Below are positions 51,454 through 61,255 of a DNA stretch of 64,000 bases, one piece after another. Both the position numbers and the translations under genes were made by a program. The stretch covers positions 310,001 through 374,000 of the forward strand of contig CAWDJJ010000003.1 of the NCBI GenBank assembly GCA_963802635.1, read 5' to 3'. The DNA comes from CAVTLG01 sp963802635. Lineage in GTDB: Bacteria > Chloroflexota > Ktedonobacteria > Ktedonobacterales > Ktedonobacteraceae. A model generated the notes under the pieces. That model ran no database searches and was not told where the DNA came from. It saw nothing but the letters and a program-made list of their open reading frames with translations. The first letter of the stretch is position 1, and every line of letters begins with the position of its first letter.

Positions 51454-53173
51454 ATGCCAGAAAGAAAACCGCAAACAAAATATATTCCTTTACGCGTACG
51501 TTTTCGCTCGCTGGGCGAGAACGTGCAAAATGGACGTGAACAGATTGCATCTACTCTCTACGTGCCACCGCCCCAATTGCCCGATTTAACGCATGCATCT
51601 GAGGCTGAATTGCACGCACAGCAGATCAAAGAAACTCGTACGCCTTGGCAATCTCTTGCGGGCGGACCTGAGTCTGGATGAAGTACTGGCTCAGATTGTG
51701 GCATCCATTGCGGCCTGCACTGGTTTTCGTATACTCCATATTCGCTTGCTTGACGAGAATGGCATGCATCTTGTGTCCGTTGCGTTTGCAGGTGTAGCGG
51801 AAGAAGATCAACGGCTTCTGCGGCAATCTCCGTTTTCTTTCGAGTCTCTGTCTCAATTAATGCGTCCAGAATTTCGCATGAGCCAGAGCTACTTTATTTC
51901 TCATGCCTACTCCGATGTTTTTGCAGATAAGATTGTAGTCGTGAGCAAGACTATCGGTGATTATGAAGTAGGAGGCTGGCATCCCGAGGATGCTTTTCTC
52001 GTGCCCTTGTATAGTCCGCATGAACAAAAGCTGCTAGGTTGCCTGTTTCTAGACGATCCTGAGGATGGGAAAATTCCTAGCATGGAAAGCGTAGAGACCG
52101 TAGAGCTTTTTGCAAATCTGGCTGCATTGGCGATTGATAATACGTTGCTCTTCCAGGAACGTGAGGCCGAGCGCGTAGCTTTAGAGCAAGCTCTCTCTGT
52201 TCTGCATGGTGATCTGGTGTTGTTGCAACAGGGAGATCTGCGCGTGCACGTGCGCTCTCTGCATGAAAAGTTGCAACCAGTAGCGTATGCGATCAACGCA
52301 ATGGTTGAAGAGATCAGTGCTATTCTACGTGGTATGCAAACAGTTACACTCACTATCGATGAACACTTGCATAATGTGCAGCGTAATTCCAAGTCTCTCG
52401 TCCGCGTGACGCTGCAGCAGGGGCAACAGGCCAATCAGGTTTCACAGGTTGTGACAGAGATCACACGTGTGATGCAAAGTATCTCCGAGCGAGCCGCTAC
52501 CATGGATAAAGCAGCCGTCGAAGCTGGTGATGTAACTCATGAGGCTCAGGCAAGTGTTGATCGCGCCGTAGAGGGTATGGGTATGGTGCGCGAGGCGACC
52601 ATGCAATCTGCTCGTACTATGAAGTTACTTGGTGAGAGCGGGCAGGAGATCGATGAAACCATCACTGCACTCAACGACCTGAAGATGCGTATGCACCTCC
52701 TGGCATTGAATGCTGCGATTGAGGCAACAAGAGCAGGTGAGCATGGTCAGGGATTTACTGTTGTAGCCCAGGAGATGCGCACGCTGGCCGCGTACAGTGC
52801 AGAAATTTCCCAGCAGGTAAACAACTATATTCGTACTATCCAGCATGAAACAAGCAGCGTTTCACAAAGTGTGGAACAGAGTACCCAACAGGTCGTCGTA
52901 CAGACAGAATTAGTGACGCAAACGAGCATTGCTCTGGACGCAATTAGCGTGGTAACTGAACGCTTAAAGCAACTGATACAAAATATTTGTTCTGCGGCTG
53001 AGAGTCAATCACAGACGTCACCACTGATTATAGGAGCTACCAACGAAATTCTGCATATAATCGATGATGTGGCGCGTTATACGCGTGAGGTGCAGCTATC
53101 GACTACACATCTTGTAACGCTGACGAACTCGCTGCGCTCACGTATGGCAGAGATTCAACTTCGTGAGCGCTAG
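51454..53173 (+). pseudogene. GAF-domain soluble methyl-accepting protein, frameshifted
   Basis: Read with one shift near 51630, about 572 residues. A 60-residue basic lead is followed by a GAF domain (LVRLGNLLRADLSLDEVLAQ to about 230). Then come a HAMP-like linker and a methyl-accepting signalling hairpin, whose tip is HLLALNAAIEATRAGEHGQG. No membrane segment, so a cytoplasmic sensor. No che genes are nearby. The break is one surplus base around ATCAAAGAAACTC. Start ATG 51454 follows AGGGGG. Either a recent pseudogene or an assembly indel. Confidence 0.82.
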
Positions 53174-53232
53174 CGCTGGGCAATGGATCTGGAGGTGAGT
53201 TGAGTATAATGCAGGTGAGCGCTACTTTCCTG

Positions 53233-53475
53233 CTAATATCCGAGACGACGAGCTTCGGCGTAAGCTAGTTGAGCTTCATCCGCTTTCCCTAACTGTTCCA
53301 ATACCTGGCCCTTATGGTAGTAGAGAACAGCTTCACGAGGAGCCAACTGGATTGCCTGCTCGTAAGCGATCAGCGCGGTTTCCTTCAATAAAATTTCGTA
53401 GTATCTACTGGTAGCATCGTGTGCTAACTCTGATGTCTGTTCACGTTGTTGCTGTGGTATAGCCAGCTTGTCCAT
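53233..53475 (-). CDS. Small TPR protein
   Basis: 80 residues. IAYEQAIQLAPREAVLYYHK and GQVLEQLGKADEAQLAYAEA form about two tetratricopeptide repeats, a protein-binding helix pair. AAAGGGA is nine bases before the ATG. It converges on the chemoreceptor-like gene. Possibly an adaptor; partner unknown. Confidence 0.72.
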   Translation of the reverse strand: MDKLAIPQQQREQTSELAHDATSRYYEILLKETALIAYEQAIQLAPREAVLYYHKGQVLEQLGKADEAQLAYAEARRLGY

Positions 53476-53687
53476 TGCTAAAAATCCCTTTATAAAAACT
53501 TGGCGAGAAAACCACGAGGTCTTTAGCCGCGTGGGAGTTCACTTCCTCATAGAATAGCTTTCGCGCTTTTTTTAGGACTCTGCTAGTAGGATATACTATT
53601 ACAAGCCCAATGGGGGCTTTAACGGCCAGACATAGCCAGAAATTCTTATACAAACTGTTGAAATCGGAGATGGATTTTCGTGCTTTA

Positions 53688-54164
53688 TTATTCTTTCACA
53701 GTAGGGACTTCATATTCACGATACGCTTTCTTGCCGATTTGCCAGCCTGCACGACCACATATGATGACAGCAGCGATAGCTACAATGACCAGTAATACAC
53801 GAATCATGATGCTAAGTTCTCCGCCCAGCAAGTGTCTCAACGGGCTAATGCCCAGGTAGCTAAAAAAGACGATGCTCAGGCTCAGCAGGAGTCCGATGGT
53901 GACGCCAAGACAACAGCCAAGTGGACCACCATTGGCATCTCTTTGCGCTTCAGGTGGTAATAGTACCTCTTCTGCCGATGACTGCTGCTCGGTTGCCTCA
54001 ATGTCTACAGCAGATGGTGTTGCCTCATCAGCTACAGGTGGCTCTGCGTCCTGATTGTCGTCAGATGCTACGGATAGCTCAGCGTCGTTACTGTCAGTAG
54101 ATGACGCGAACTGTTCCACATGATGGTCATCATCCGGTGGAAAAGAATCCATTGGTATATGCAC
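53688..54164 (-). CDS. Acidic two-helix membrane protein
   Basis: 158 residues. The first 90 are acidic and Ser/Ala-rich (probably disordered), then two hydrophobic helices (LGCCLGVTIGLLLSLSIVFF; IMIRVLLVIVAIAAVIICGR) and a short basic end. GTG start at 54164 with GAGG nine bases upstream, or an internal ATG four codons later. Its stop is 48 bases from upp on the same strand side. No family recognised. Confidence 0.55.
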   Translation of the reverse strand: MHIPMDSFPPDDDHHVEQFASSTDSNDAELSVASDDNQDAEPPVADEATPSAVDIEATEQQSSAEEVLLPPEAQRDANGGPLGCCLGVTIGLLLSLSIVFFSYLGISPLRHLLGGELSIMIRVLLVIVAIAAVIICGRAGWQIGKKAYREYEVPTVKE

Positions 54165-54211
54165 GAATATTCATCCTCTAAACTAAAAAGCGTATGTTAT
54201 GCATTTCGCAC

Positions 54212-54922
54212 TTAAAGCGTTCCGAACTGGCGGTCACCTGCATCTCCCAGACCAGGGACGATATAGCCACTATCGTTGAGCGTTTCATCGAGGGCTGCTA
54301 CATAAATATCTACATCCGGGTGTGCCTGAGATAATCGCAAAAGCCCATATGGTGCCGCAATAATGCCTACATACGATAGTCTTGATATGCCCCGGAGCTT
54401 CAATATATTGAGTGCGTCGATAGCTGATCCGCCAGTTGCCAGCATCGGATCTACGGCATAGCATACCTGCAAATTGACTTTATGTGGTAGCCGATTATAG
54501 TATTCTAGCGCCTGCAACGTATTTTCGTCGCGCCGCAATCCCAGGTGCCAGACTTGCGCATCTGAAATAACTTCGCGAAAACCTTCGGCCAGACCAAGTC
54601 CCGCACGTAGAATGGGTGTAACGCCGATGCCTCCTGCCAGATGATAGCCTTTTGTGGCTTGCAGTGGCGTATCGATGGCTACATCTTCGAGCGCGAGTGT
54701 TGCGGTCGCCTCGTAGGCCAATAGTGCTCCTATCTCCTTCACCAGGCGGTAGAACGCTGGCGGCTCGGTATGTTTGTCGCGCAAGAGCGTCATTTTGTGG
54801 GTCATGACCGGGTGCGTCGAGATGTGTACACGTGGCAAATTGAGCACCTCGTCGCGCGTGGGCTGCAGGACGCCTTGCATAGGTAGCCTGGATTGACCGC
54901 CCTGGGCACCAGTTTCGATCAT
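54212..54922 (-). CDS. upp: Uracil phosphoribosyltransferase
   Basis: 236 residues. ILRAGLGLAEGF and the PRPP loop VDPMLATGGSA are diagnostic, and the C-terminal GYIVPGLGDAGDRQFGT binds uracil. It salvages uracil to UMP with PRPP. An N-terminal extension of about 25 residues (QGGQSRLPMQGVLQPTRDEV) precedes the usual start HISTHP. AAGGAGGTGATT before the ATG is strong. Confidence 0.95.
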   Translation of the reverse strand: MIETGAQGGQSRLPMQGVLQPTRDEVLNLPRVHISTHPVMTHKMTLLRDKHTEPPAFYRLVKEIGALLAYEATATLALEDVAIDTPLQATKGYHLAGGIGVTPILRAGLGLAEGFREVISDAQVWHLGLRRDENTLQALEYYNRLPHKVNLQVCYAVDPMLATGGSAIDALNILKLRGISRLSYVGIIAAPYGLLRLSQAHPDVDIYVAALDETLNDSGYIVPGLGDAGDRQFGTL

Positions 54923-55058
54923 TATAGAATCACCTCCTTGTCTCTCTCGTCACTATTTATAGGAAATTTTAACAGAGTTCGCCAGAGGCGTCGAGAGGGT
55001 GATAAAATAGAACCGTCTTATGAGGAAAGTTTCCTTGTTCTGCAAAAAGGATTACTCG

Positions 55059-56993
55059 ATGAGCCTAACCACACCCTCTCCTATTGGAAAGATACCAGGA
55101 GCCAGACATGCCACTATCCCTATCGAGCATACGGCAGTAACAATTGATGACGCATTCTGGGTTCCGCGCTTGCAAACCGTACGTGAACAAACATTGCCCT
55201 TCATTCACCAACAACTTCAGCAGGCAGGCTACTTTGAAGGCTACAAAGATGAGTGGAAGCAGCACAGTCGCGACGGTATCCTGCACGTTTTCTGGGAATC
55301 GGACATCTCAAAATGGCTGGAAGCGGTGAGCTATAGCCTGGCACATCATCCTGATGCTGCACTCGACGCCCTGGCTGACGACGTTATCGCCTTTTTTACG
55401 TCATTCCAACAGCCGGATGGCTACCTCAATGTCTGGTTCACACAGGTTGAGCCAGCCAGACGCTGGACCAATCTGCGCGATTGGCACGAACTGTATTGCG
55501 CAGGCCACCTGATCGAGGCTGCGGTCGCACACTTCCGCGCTACGGGCAAGCGCACATTGCTCGACGCGGTTTGTCGCTACGCCGACTATATTGATGGCGT
55601 TTTTGGAACTGAAACAGACAAACGACATGGCTACCCTGGACATGAGGAGCTTGAACTGGCGTTGGTGAAGCTCTATCAGACGACAGGTGAAGAGCGTTAC
55701 CTGCGTCTGAGCCAGTATTTCGTTGAGGAACGCGGCCAGCGTCGTGCCGAGGGACACTACTACGATATCGAGACCCGCCAACGCGGTGAGGACCCGGCTA
55801 ACTTCTGGGCACAGACTTACGAGTACAATCAGTCCCATTTGCCTGTACGCGAACAGCAGAAGGTCGTTGGTCACGCAGTCCGCGCGATGTATCTCTATAG
55901 CGCTCTGGTAGATCTGGCTCAGCGGCTGGGCGATGATACACTCTTCCAGGCATGTGAGCATTTCTGGCAACATCTCAGTTCAAAGCAACTCTATGTTACT
56001 GGCGGCATCGGACCCTCCTCGCGCAACGAGGGCTTTACCGCTGATTATGATCTGCCCAATACAGACGCCTATGCGGAGACCTGCGCAGCCATTGGCTTGA
56101 TTTTCTGGACTCAGCGCATGCTGCAATACGACGCGGATAGCCGTTACGCCGATGTACTGGAACGCGCGCTTTACAATGGCGTCTTGAGCAGTATTGCGCT
56201 GGATGGTCGGGCCTTTTTTTACGAGAATCCACTGGAGAGCAATGGTACACATCATCGTCAGCCGTGGTACTACTGCGCCTGCTGTCCACCAAATATCGCA
56301 CGCCTCTTGATGTCACTGGAACAATATATCTATACAACCAGTGAGACGGATATCCTTGTGCATCTCTATATACAGAGTACAGCAAGCATACAAATTGGTG
56401 ATGAGTGTGTAGTTTTGCGCCAGGAAAGTCATTACCCATGGGATGGCACTATCCGATTGCAGATGGAACTGACACAACCGGCTGAGTTTGGTCTGCATTT
56501 ACGGCTACCACACTGGTCACGAGCTGCACATATCAGCGTGAATGGTGAGGAGATGACCCTTAAGCAAGGCATATATAAGGGCTATGCACATGTGCGACGG
56601 TGCTGGCAAACTGCTGATAGCATCGTCCTGACGCTGCCGATGCCTGCTGAACGTGTCTATGCTCACCCTGACGTACGCGCTGATAATGGAAGTATTGCAC
56701 TCCAACGAGGACCACTGGTGTATTGTCTCGAAGCGGTAGATAATCACGTTCCGCTGCATCGTATCCGCTTACCCCAAGATACCAAACTGACAAGTCACTT
56801 TGATGCAGAGCTGCTGGGCGGCGTCACCGTTATTCAAGGTGAAGCGGTGGCGCTGGAGACGACAGATTGGTCCGAGGATCTCTATCGCACAATGCCTGCC
56901 GCCCATAAGCCGTATAGGCTCACAGCTATCCCCTATTGTGCGTGGGATAACCGCGAGCCGGGCGAAATGCGTGTCTGGTTAGAAGCCCTTTGA
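55059..56993 (+). CDS. GH127-type beta-L-arabinofuranosidase (DUF1680)
   Basis: 644 residues. An alpha/alpha-barrel of GH127 with the Cys cluster WYYCACCPPNIARLLMSLEQ, which holds the catalytic Cys nucleophile and zinc ligands. Other markers are YVTGGIGPSSRNEGFT and HGYPGHEELELALVKLYQTT. The C-terminal 150 residues form beta-sandwich domains. The family removes beta-L-arabinofuranose from plant glycans and glycoproteins. No signal peptide, so cytoplasmic. AAGGA seven bases before ATG 55059 decides the start. It converges with the MerR gene, 20 bases apart. Confidence 0.9.
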   Translation: MSLTTPSPIGKIPGARHATIPIEHTAVTIDDAFWVPRLQTVREQTLPFIHQQLQQAGYFEGYKDEWKQHSRDGILHVFWESDISKWLEAVSYSLAHHPDAALDALADDVIAFFTSFQQPDGYLNVWFTQVEPARRWTNLRDWHELYCAGHLIEAAVAHFRATGKRTLLDAVCRYADYIDGVFGTETDKRHGYPGHEELELALVKLYQTTGEERYLRLSQYFVEERGQRRAEGHYYDIETRQRGEDPANFWAQTYEYNQSHLPVREQQKVVGHAVRAMYLYSALVDLAQRLGDDTLFQACEHFWQHLSSKQLYVTGGIGPSSRNEGFTADYDLPNTDAYAETCAAIGLIFWTQRMLQYDADSRYADVLERALYNGVLSSIALDGRAFFYENPLESNGTHHRQPWYYCACCPPNIARLLMSLEQYIYTTSETDILVHLYIQSTASIQIGDECVVLRQESHYPWDGTIRLQMELTQPAEFGLHLRLPHWSRAAHISVNGEEMTLKQGIYKGYAHVRRCWQTADSIVLTLPMPAERVYAHPDVRADNGSIALQRGPLVYCLEAVDNHVPLHRIRLPQDTKLTSHFDAELLGGVTVIQGEAVALETTDWSEDLYRTMPAAHKPYRLTAIPYCAWDNREPGEMRVWLEAL

Positions 56994-57012
56994 CGCTACA
57001 CAGCAGATGTGA

Positions 57013-57825
57013 TTATTGCTGATAGTGCTGCAGCGCTTTCTGCAAGAACGCGGCTTCCTCTGGACTGTAGCTATACATTGCCAACGGTCTTTCTCCGGCT
57101 GGTAGTTCGTCGTGGTTCTTCCACCACTGCTGCAAGCCAGAGGAGACGTCCGCGTCACCACGCGTGAATTGCCCGATCAGCTCACTGTGCTGCTGCGCCA
57201 ACGCCTGACCCTCTGGACCAAGCGGGTCCTGGCCCTCCGCGACCAGCCGCCGTAGTTCCGCGTAAAGGGCCTCCCACTGCTGGCTCGCCCGCTGCTGGTC
57301 CTGCTCAGTCCAGTTTTTACCCCATTCCTTCACCTTCTGCACCGCTTCAGGACTATACGACTTTCCAGAGATTTCTGCCATCTTCTGCTGTTGTTCTGGC
57401 GTCAGGTATTTGTTTACCCACTCGTTCTGCTGTTCCATTTGCATCACCTGGATCACATTGATCAGCACATTCCAGTCACCCCGTTTGCTGCGTAGCGCAA
57501 CTTCAGCTTGCTCAATGGCCTGAATTACCCTATCCAACTGACTGCGCTTCTCACGCATCATCACCTTCTGTGTAATCAGCGTCTCTTGCAAGCGCTCGGG
57601 GTTCGTCTGCAGACAGACTCTGATCTCTTCCAGTGAGAAACCGAGAAATTTTAGCGCCAGGATCTGCTGCATACGCCACAAATCCTCGTCCGAGTACAGT
57701 CGATGCCCAACCCTGGTATACTCCGAGGGCGAGAGGAGACCCACCTTGTCATAAAAACGCAAGGCGCGCACTGTCACTGCTGCTTTTTGCGCAAATTGAC
57801 TGGTTGTATAGTATTGACGATCCAA
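57013..57825 (-). CDS. TipA-like MerR-family regulator
   Basis: 270 residues. N-terminal MerR winged helix (TSQFAQKAAVTVRALRFYDK, GHRLYSDEDLWRMQQILALK), a long dimerisation coil (70-115) and a TipAS-type antibiotic-binding domain (KYLTPEQQQKMAEI, AMYSYSPEEAAFLQKALQHY). TipA proteins bind thiopeptides and other compounds and switch on efflux or resistance genes. TTG start at 57825 with AAAGGAGG six bases upstream. It is preceded by its own MerR-type promoter, so autoregulation is likely. Confidence 0.9.
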   Translation of the reverse strand: MDRQYYTTSQFAQKAAVTVRALRFYDKVGLLSPSEYTRVGHRLYSDEDLWRMQQILALKFLGFSLEEIRVCLQTNPERLQETLITQKVMMREKRSQLDRVIQAIEQAEVALRSKRGDWNVLINVIQVMQMEQQNEWVNKYLTPEQQQKMAEISGKSYSPEAVQKVKEWGKNWTEQDQQRASQQWEALYAELRRLVAEGQDPLGPEGQALAQQHSELIGQFTRGDADVSSGLQQWWKNHDELPAGERPLAMYSYSPEEAAFLQKALQHYQQ

Positions 57826-57846
57826 GTGTTTCCTCCTTTCGCTTGC

Positions 57847-57877
57847 AGTATAAACTATGACGTAACGTCATATGCAA
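57847..57877 (-). promoter_or_regulatory. MerR-type promoter and operator of the TipA-like gene
   Basis: On the minus strand: -35 TTGCAT (57877-57872), a 19-base spacer, -10 TATACT (57852-57847). The palindrome ATGACGTTACGTCAT fills the spacer. A 19-base spacer is the classic feature of promoters that MerR proteins untwist to activate. Confidence 0.85.
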
Positions 57878-57941
57878 GACCTTTTCGTCACAATTTGGGG
57901 ATAGTGCACATATTTTGTGCACGCCAGGCAAATCCCACCTA

Positions 57942-59457
57942 CTACTTACTGGAGTTACCAGGAGCCTTCCACAGCCAGAGCAGGGCATTGAGACGAGATG
58001 GCGGCGGCGTCTCATTGCGTGCATAAGCTTTACGCAACAGTGGCACCTGTTGCTGATCGCTCGCTTCAACAAGATCAAGGAAGCGATTGACACTCTGCGC
58101 CACACCCTCAACCATCAGGTAGCCTGACGGTTTCACGGCGTCACCAACCAGATAGAGACCCTGTGTAGCTGTCTGTGCACGCACATCTTCTCCTTGCGCG
58201 ATACGATTAACGGGCCACTCACCGCGATAGGTGCCCATCGTCAGCACACGACAGTGCTGCGCAAAGAAGTCTTTCCCGAAAAGCATGTGCAGATCGGCGA
58301 GAGCCAGTGTACGTTCCTCTGCAATATTGTTGCTCTGAATCACCTGATGGCTGATCAGCAAATGTTTGCCCGGCGGAGCCAGACCAGGATCACTATTGGT
58401 CGGCTGAACCATACCGGCAATGCGTTTTGTATCCAGACAATACATAATGCCTTTGTGTGGAATCAGCGAAACATCGCTCAGAACGTGCACTTTGAGTCCG
58501 ATAGCCTCCTGCAACGTTGGCTCAGCTTGCCCGGTCTCTTCGCTGGCGGTATTTTGCCGTTTTAAAACATCGGCCTGTGTCACGCGGCGATTATCTAGCA
58601 GCGCAGTGGTCGCCCGAGGACCAATATCACTAACGACCAGCGACGCATGAATTAGCATTTCCTCACCACTCTGCTTATTGCATACACGTACTCCTGTCAC
58701 CAACCCATCTGCGCTGAGAATTTGTCGTACGTCGTAGGCAAGCAATAATTCACCACCCTGAGCCAGCAATTGTTGCTCCAACTGCCTGGTCAACTCGCCG
58801 CAGCCTCCCTGCACAATCCCTGGTGCCCCATAACGCAGCATATTTTTGGTTATGCGTACAACCTCGGCGATACTGATTTGGCTCAGTTCAAGGCTCAGCG
58901 TAAAGCGCGCAATACACTTGAAGAAAGCGACCAACTGTGGATTATGCCTGACATCGACATGCCGTTCAAGCCAGAGATCAAAAGGCAGATCACACTCATG
59001 AGCAGGCAGCGGGCGCAAGAACATCGAGCAGCCAATACGCGTCAACCGACAAAACTGCACAGGCCCCAGGAACTGAAAGACACCTAACAGGCCACGCGAG
59101 CTGATACTGTTTACCGTGCACATGGAATGAACCAAAGACATCGGCATCAAAGAGCCGGTGAGGTATATGCAATCGTCGTAGCATACTAGCAAGTACACCA
59201 CTACTACCGAACGGGACCATATGTACCGCGCCAGTGCTAACCTGCACCCCTTGAAAAGTTTTGGCGGTAAAGCGTCCTCCGCTATGAGGTAATCTTTCCA
59301 CAACCACAACCCGTTTCCCGCATTGCAGCAACTGCACAGCACTGAGCAGACCGCCCAGGCCAGCACCGATAATGATAGCATCAACGTGTCTGCTATCATG
59401 TAGCGAGGGAACATCATCGGCGATGCTCCCTATACTGATAGATATGTGTTTGTCCAT
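57942..59457 (-). pseudogene. FAD-dependent oxidoreductase (phytoene-desaturase-like), frameshifted
   Basis: About 505 residues through one shift. Rossmann motif AIIIGAGLGGLLSAVQLLQC and VVVVERLPHSGGRF at the N-terminus; a C-terminal FAD site QGLYLVGDAVKPSGYLMVEG. The family includes carotenoid desaturases, amine oxidases and retinol saturases; the substrate here is unknown. The frames meet at about 59090-59110 (FHVHGKQYQ in one, SSRGLLGVFQFLGPV in the other): one base has been lost or gained. Start ATG 59457 has no clear ribosome site. Confidence 0.82.
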
Positions 59458-59535
59458 AGTAAAATTCGCTATGCTAGACCAGATCGCTTGTCACGAAGCA
59501 AGAGCAGCCATATGCCCATAAAACATAGTACTGCA

Positions 59536-60960
59536 CTATCTCTCTTCACCAATCATGCTACGCAGGAGACTATTGCATTCAGCCATGGTATTGAGCACGT
59601 TCTGATGGATCTGGAAGACCTTATTTAATTCACGCGCCTTGCGTGCAAGCTTTGTCACATACTCGATATCGCGTGGATTGCTCATGACATCTTCCATCAA
59701 TTGCAACAGTTCGGCCCAGGATAACGCCTCACGACTACGGGCGACATCAGCGATGGTGTTATCCATACGCTCAGAGACGCGGCGAATACCATTGCGCAAC
59801 TGATTCGAGACCTGCAATACCTCAGCTTCGTGGTTGCGTACAGCATCCTGCGTCCCGTTGAATTGCTGTTGCAGCGACATAATCTGACCATCCAACGTCG
59901 AGAGAGCCGCCATTAGCGCACTCATATCCGGCAGCGTGGGCAACGGTAAGTTTGCCAGGCGGTTGAACGTTACAGCCGAATCGTACGGTGCAGGTGTAGC
60001 GGCATCGGCCCTATCATTATTGGCAGTGAAAGGCTGCACATTATTCACGACATCAGCACTCTCAGGCAACGCAGCCGCCATATTGGAATTAGAGACTGGC
60101 GTATAGGCATAAGCAGCCACAGGCGTCTGCTCCACCGATGGCGTCACCGGAGGTGGGGCAGCGACCGCAACAAGCTGGGCTTCTGGCTCTTCCGCAGCAG
60201 CATACGACGCATGCGTGCCAAATTCATCACCATTCGCCAGGGTAGCCAGAGCATCCTCACGCGTACGATAGGTCACATCTTGTGGCGACTCTTCATGTGG
60301 GACAGCTTGCGTTGGCAACTCGTCGATGCCGCCATGCTCCGCTCTTGAATTGAACGCATAAAAAACCAACTCGTGTTCTCCAATACCAATATGATCGCCA
60401 TCTTGTAACTCATGAGGGGTCGGGTCTTCTATCTGCTGCCCATTGACAAAAGTACCATTAGCACTATGCTCGTCATGTAAGAAGTAGTGACCATTTTCAT
60501 AGCGTACAGTCGCATGACGGCGCGAGGTCAACTTATCTTTCGATAACAATATATCACTGTTCGGAGCACGACCAATCGTGATTTCAGACTTATCCAATGG
60601 ATATTCCTGAATGATCTCGCCATCATCAGCACGTAAGGCAAAGCGTCCAGGCTCCTCGATGCTGTTCACTGTCTGCACAGTATCCAGCATAGATTCCTGC
60701 ATTGTCGGGAAATCCTGTCCCGCAGGTGAAGAGTCCGTGATTGTGGGAGCAAGCGGAGCTGCTCCATCGGACCAACTATTAGCAGGTGCAGAGCCTGGTG
60801 TTGCGGCCCAATCATCTGCGGCGGCCACAGTCGCTTCTCCCACTGCGGGCTGCGCCTGCTGAGAAGAAGAGGGAGTCGCAGAAAGCAGGCGATTGCCACA
60901 ATTTAAACAAAAGTTATCACCCGGTCGGGTCTCAGCGTCACAATAAGGACACTTGTCCAT
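59536..60960 (-). CDS. Zinc-ribbon FHA-domain protein
   Basis: 474 residues. The zinc ribbon MDKCPYCDAETRPGDNFCLNCGNRL (split CPYC, CLNC) is followed by a low-complexity linker, an FHA domain (IGRAPNSDILLSKDKLTSRR to about 215, with SRRHA and SANGTFVNG) and a long disordered Ala/Glu/Pro stretch. The C-terminus is a coiled coil (about 350-470). FHA domains bind phosphothreonine, so it probably reads a Ser/Thr kinase signal. Same style as the pseudokinase at 4.7-7.1 kb. GGGAGG supports the ATG at 60960. Confidence 0.85.
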   Translation of the reverse strand: MDKCPYCDAETRPGDNFCLNCGNRLLSATPSSSQQAQPAVGEATVAAADDWAATPGSAPANSWSDGAAPLAPTITDSSPAGQDFPTMQESMLDTVQTVNSIEEPGRFALRADDGEIIQEYPLDKSEITIGRAPNSDILLSKDKLTSRRHATVRYENGHYFLHDEHSANGTFVNGQQIEDPTPHELQDGDHIGIGEHELVFYAFNSRAEHGGIDELPTQAVPHEESPQDVTYRTREDALATLANGDEFGTHASYAAAEEPEAQLVAVAAPPPVTPSVEQTPVAAYAYTPVSNSNMAAALPESADVVNNVQPFTANNDRADAATPAPYDSAVTFNRLANLPLPTLPDMSALMAALSTLDGQIMSLQQQFNGTQDAVRNHEAEVLQVSNQLRNGIRRVSERMDNTIADVARSREALSWAELLQLMEDVMSNPRDIEYVTKLARKARELNKVFQIHQNVLNTMAECNSLLRSMIGEER

Positions 60961-61177
60961 GATACTAGTTCCTCCCATTAGTCTGCACGCACAAATTGCT
61001 ATTTCGCACGCATATAAAACTTCCGTCTATTATATCAGAAGTCAAAGTTGAGCGTCGAGGGTCGCGGCGATTACAACCGCCTGCAGCGACCAATCGTCCC
61101 AATACTACGACGAATGGAGCGCTAAATCTTCACCCATTATGCCCTGCCATTCGCAGAAACACGCCAGATGCCTCAGA

Positions 61178-61255
61178 CAGTGTTTGGTTTCAACTCATAT
61201 TGTCTTGCATTCTGGGTATCAATACTAAGAAAAGTGTGCACGTCTCAAACACTAT
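61178..61255 (-). repeat. Family E terminator-like repeat carrying a family D scar
   Basis: AGTGTTTGGTTTCAACTC on the left and AAAAGTGTGCACGTCTCAAA on the right match the copies behind csrA and the sigma gene. In the middle this copy alone has about 27 extra bases with CTTGCATTCTGGGTAT, the two ends of family D joined together. The gap 60961-61251 has no gene. Confidence 0.6.
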
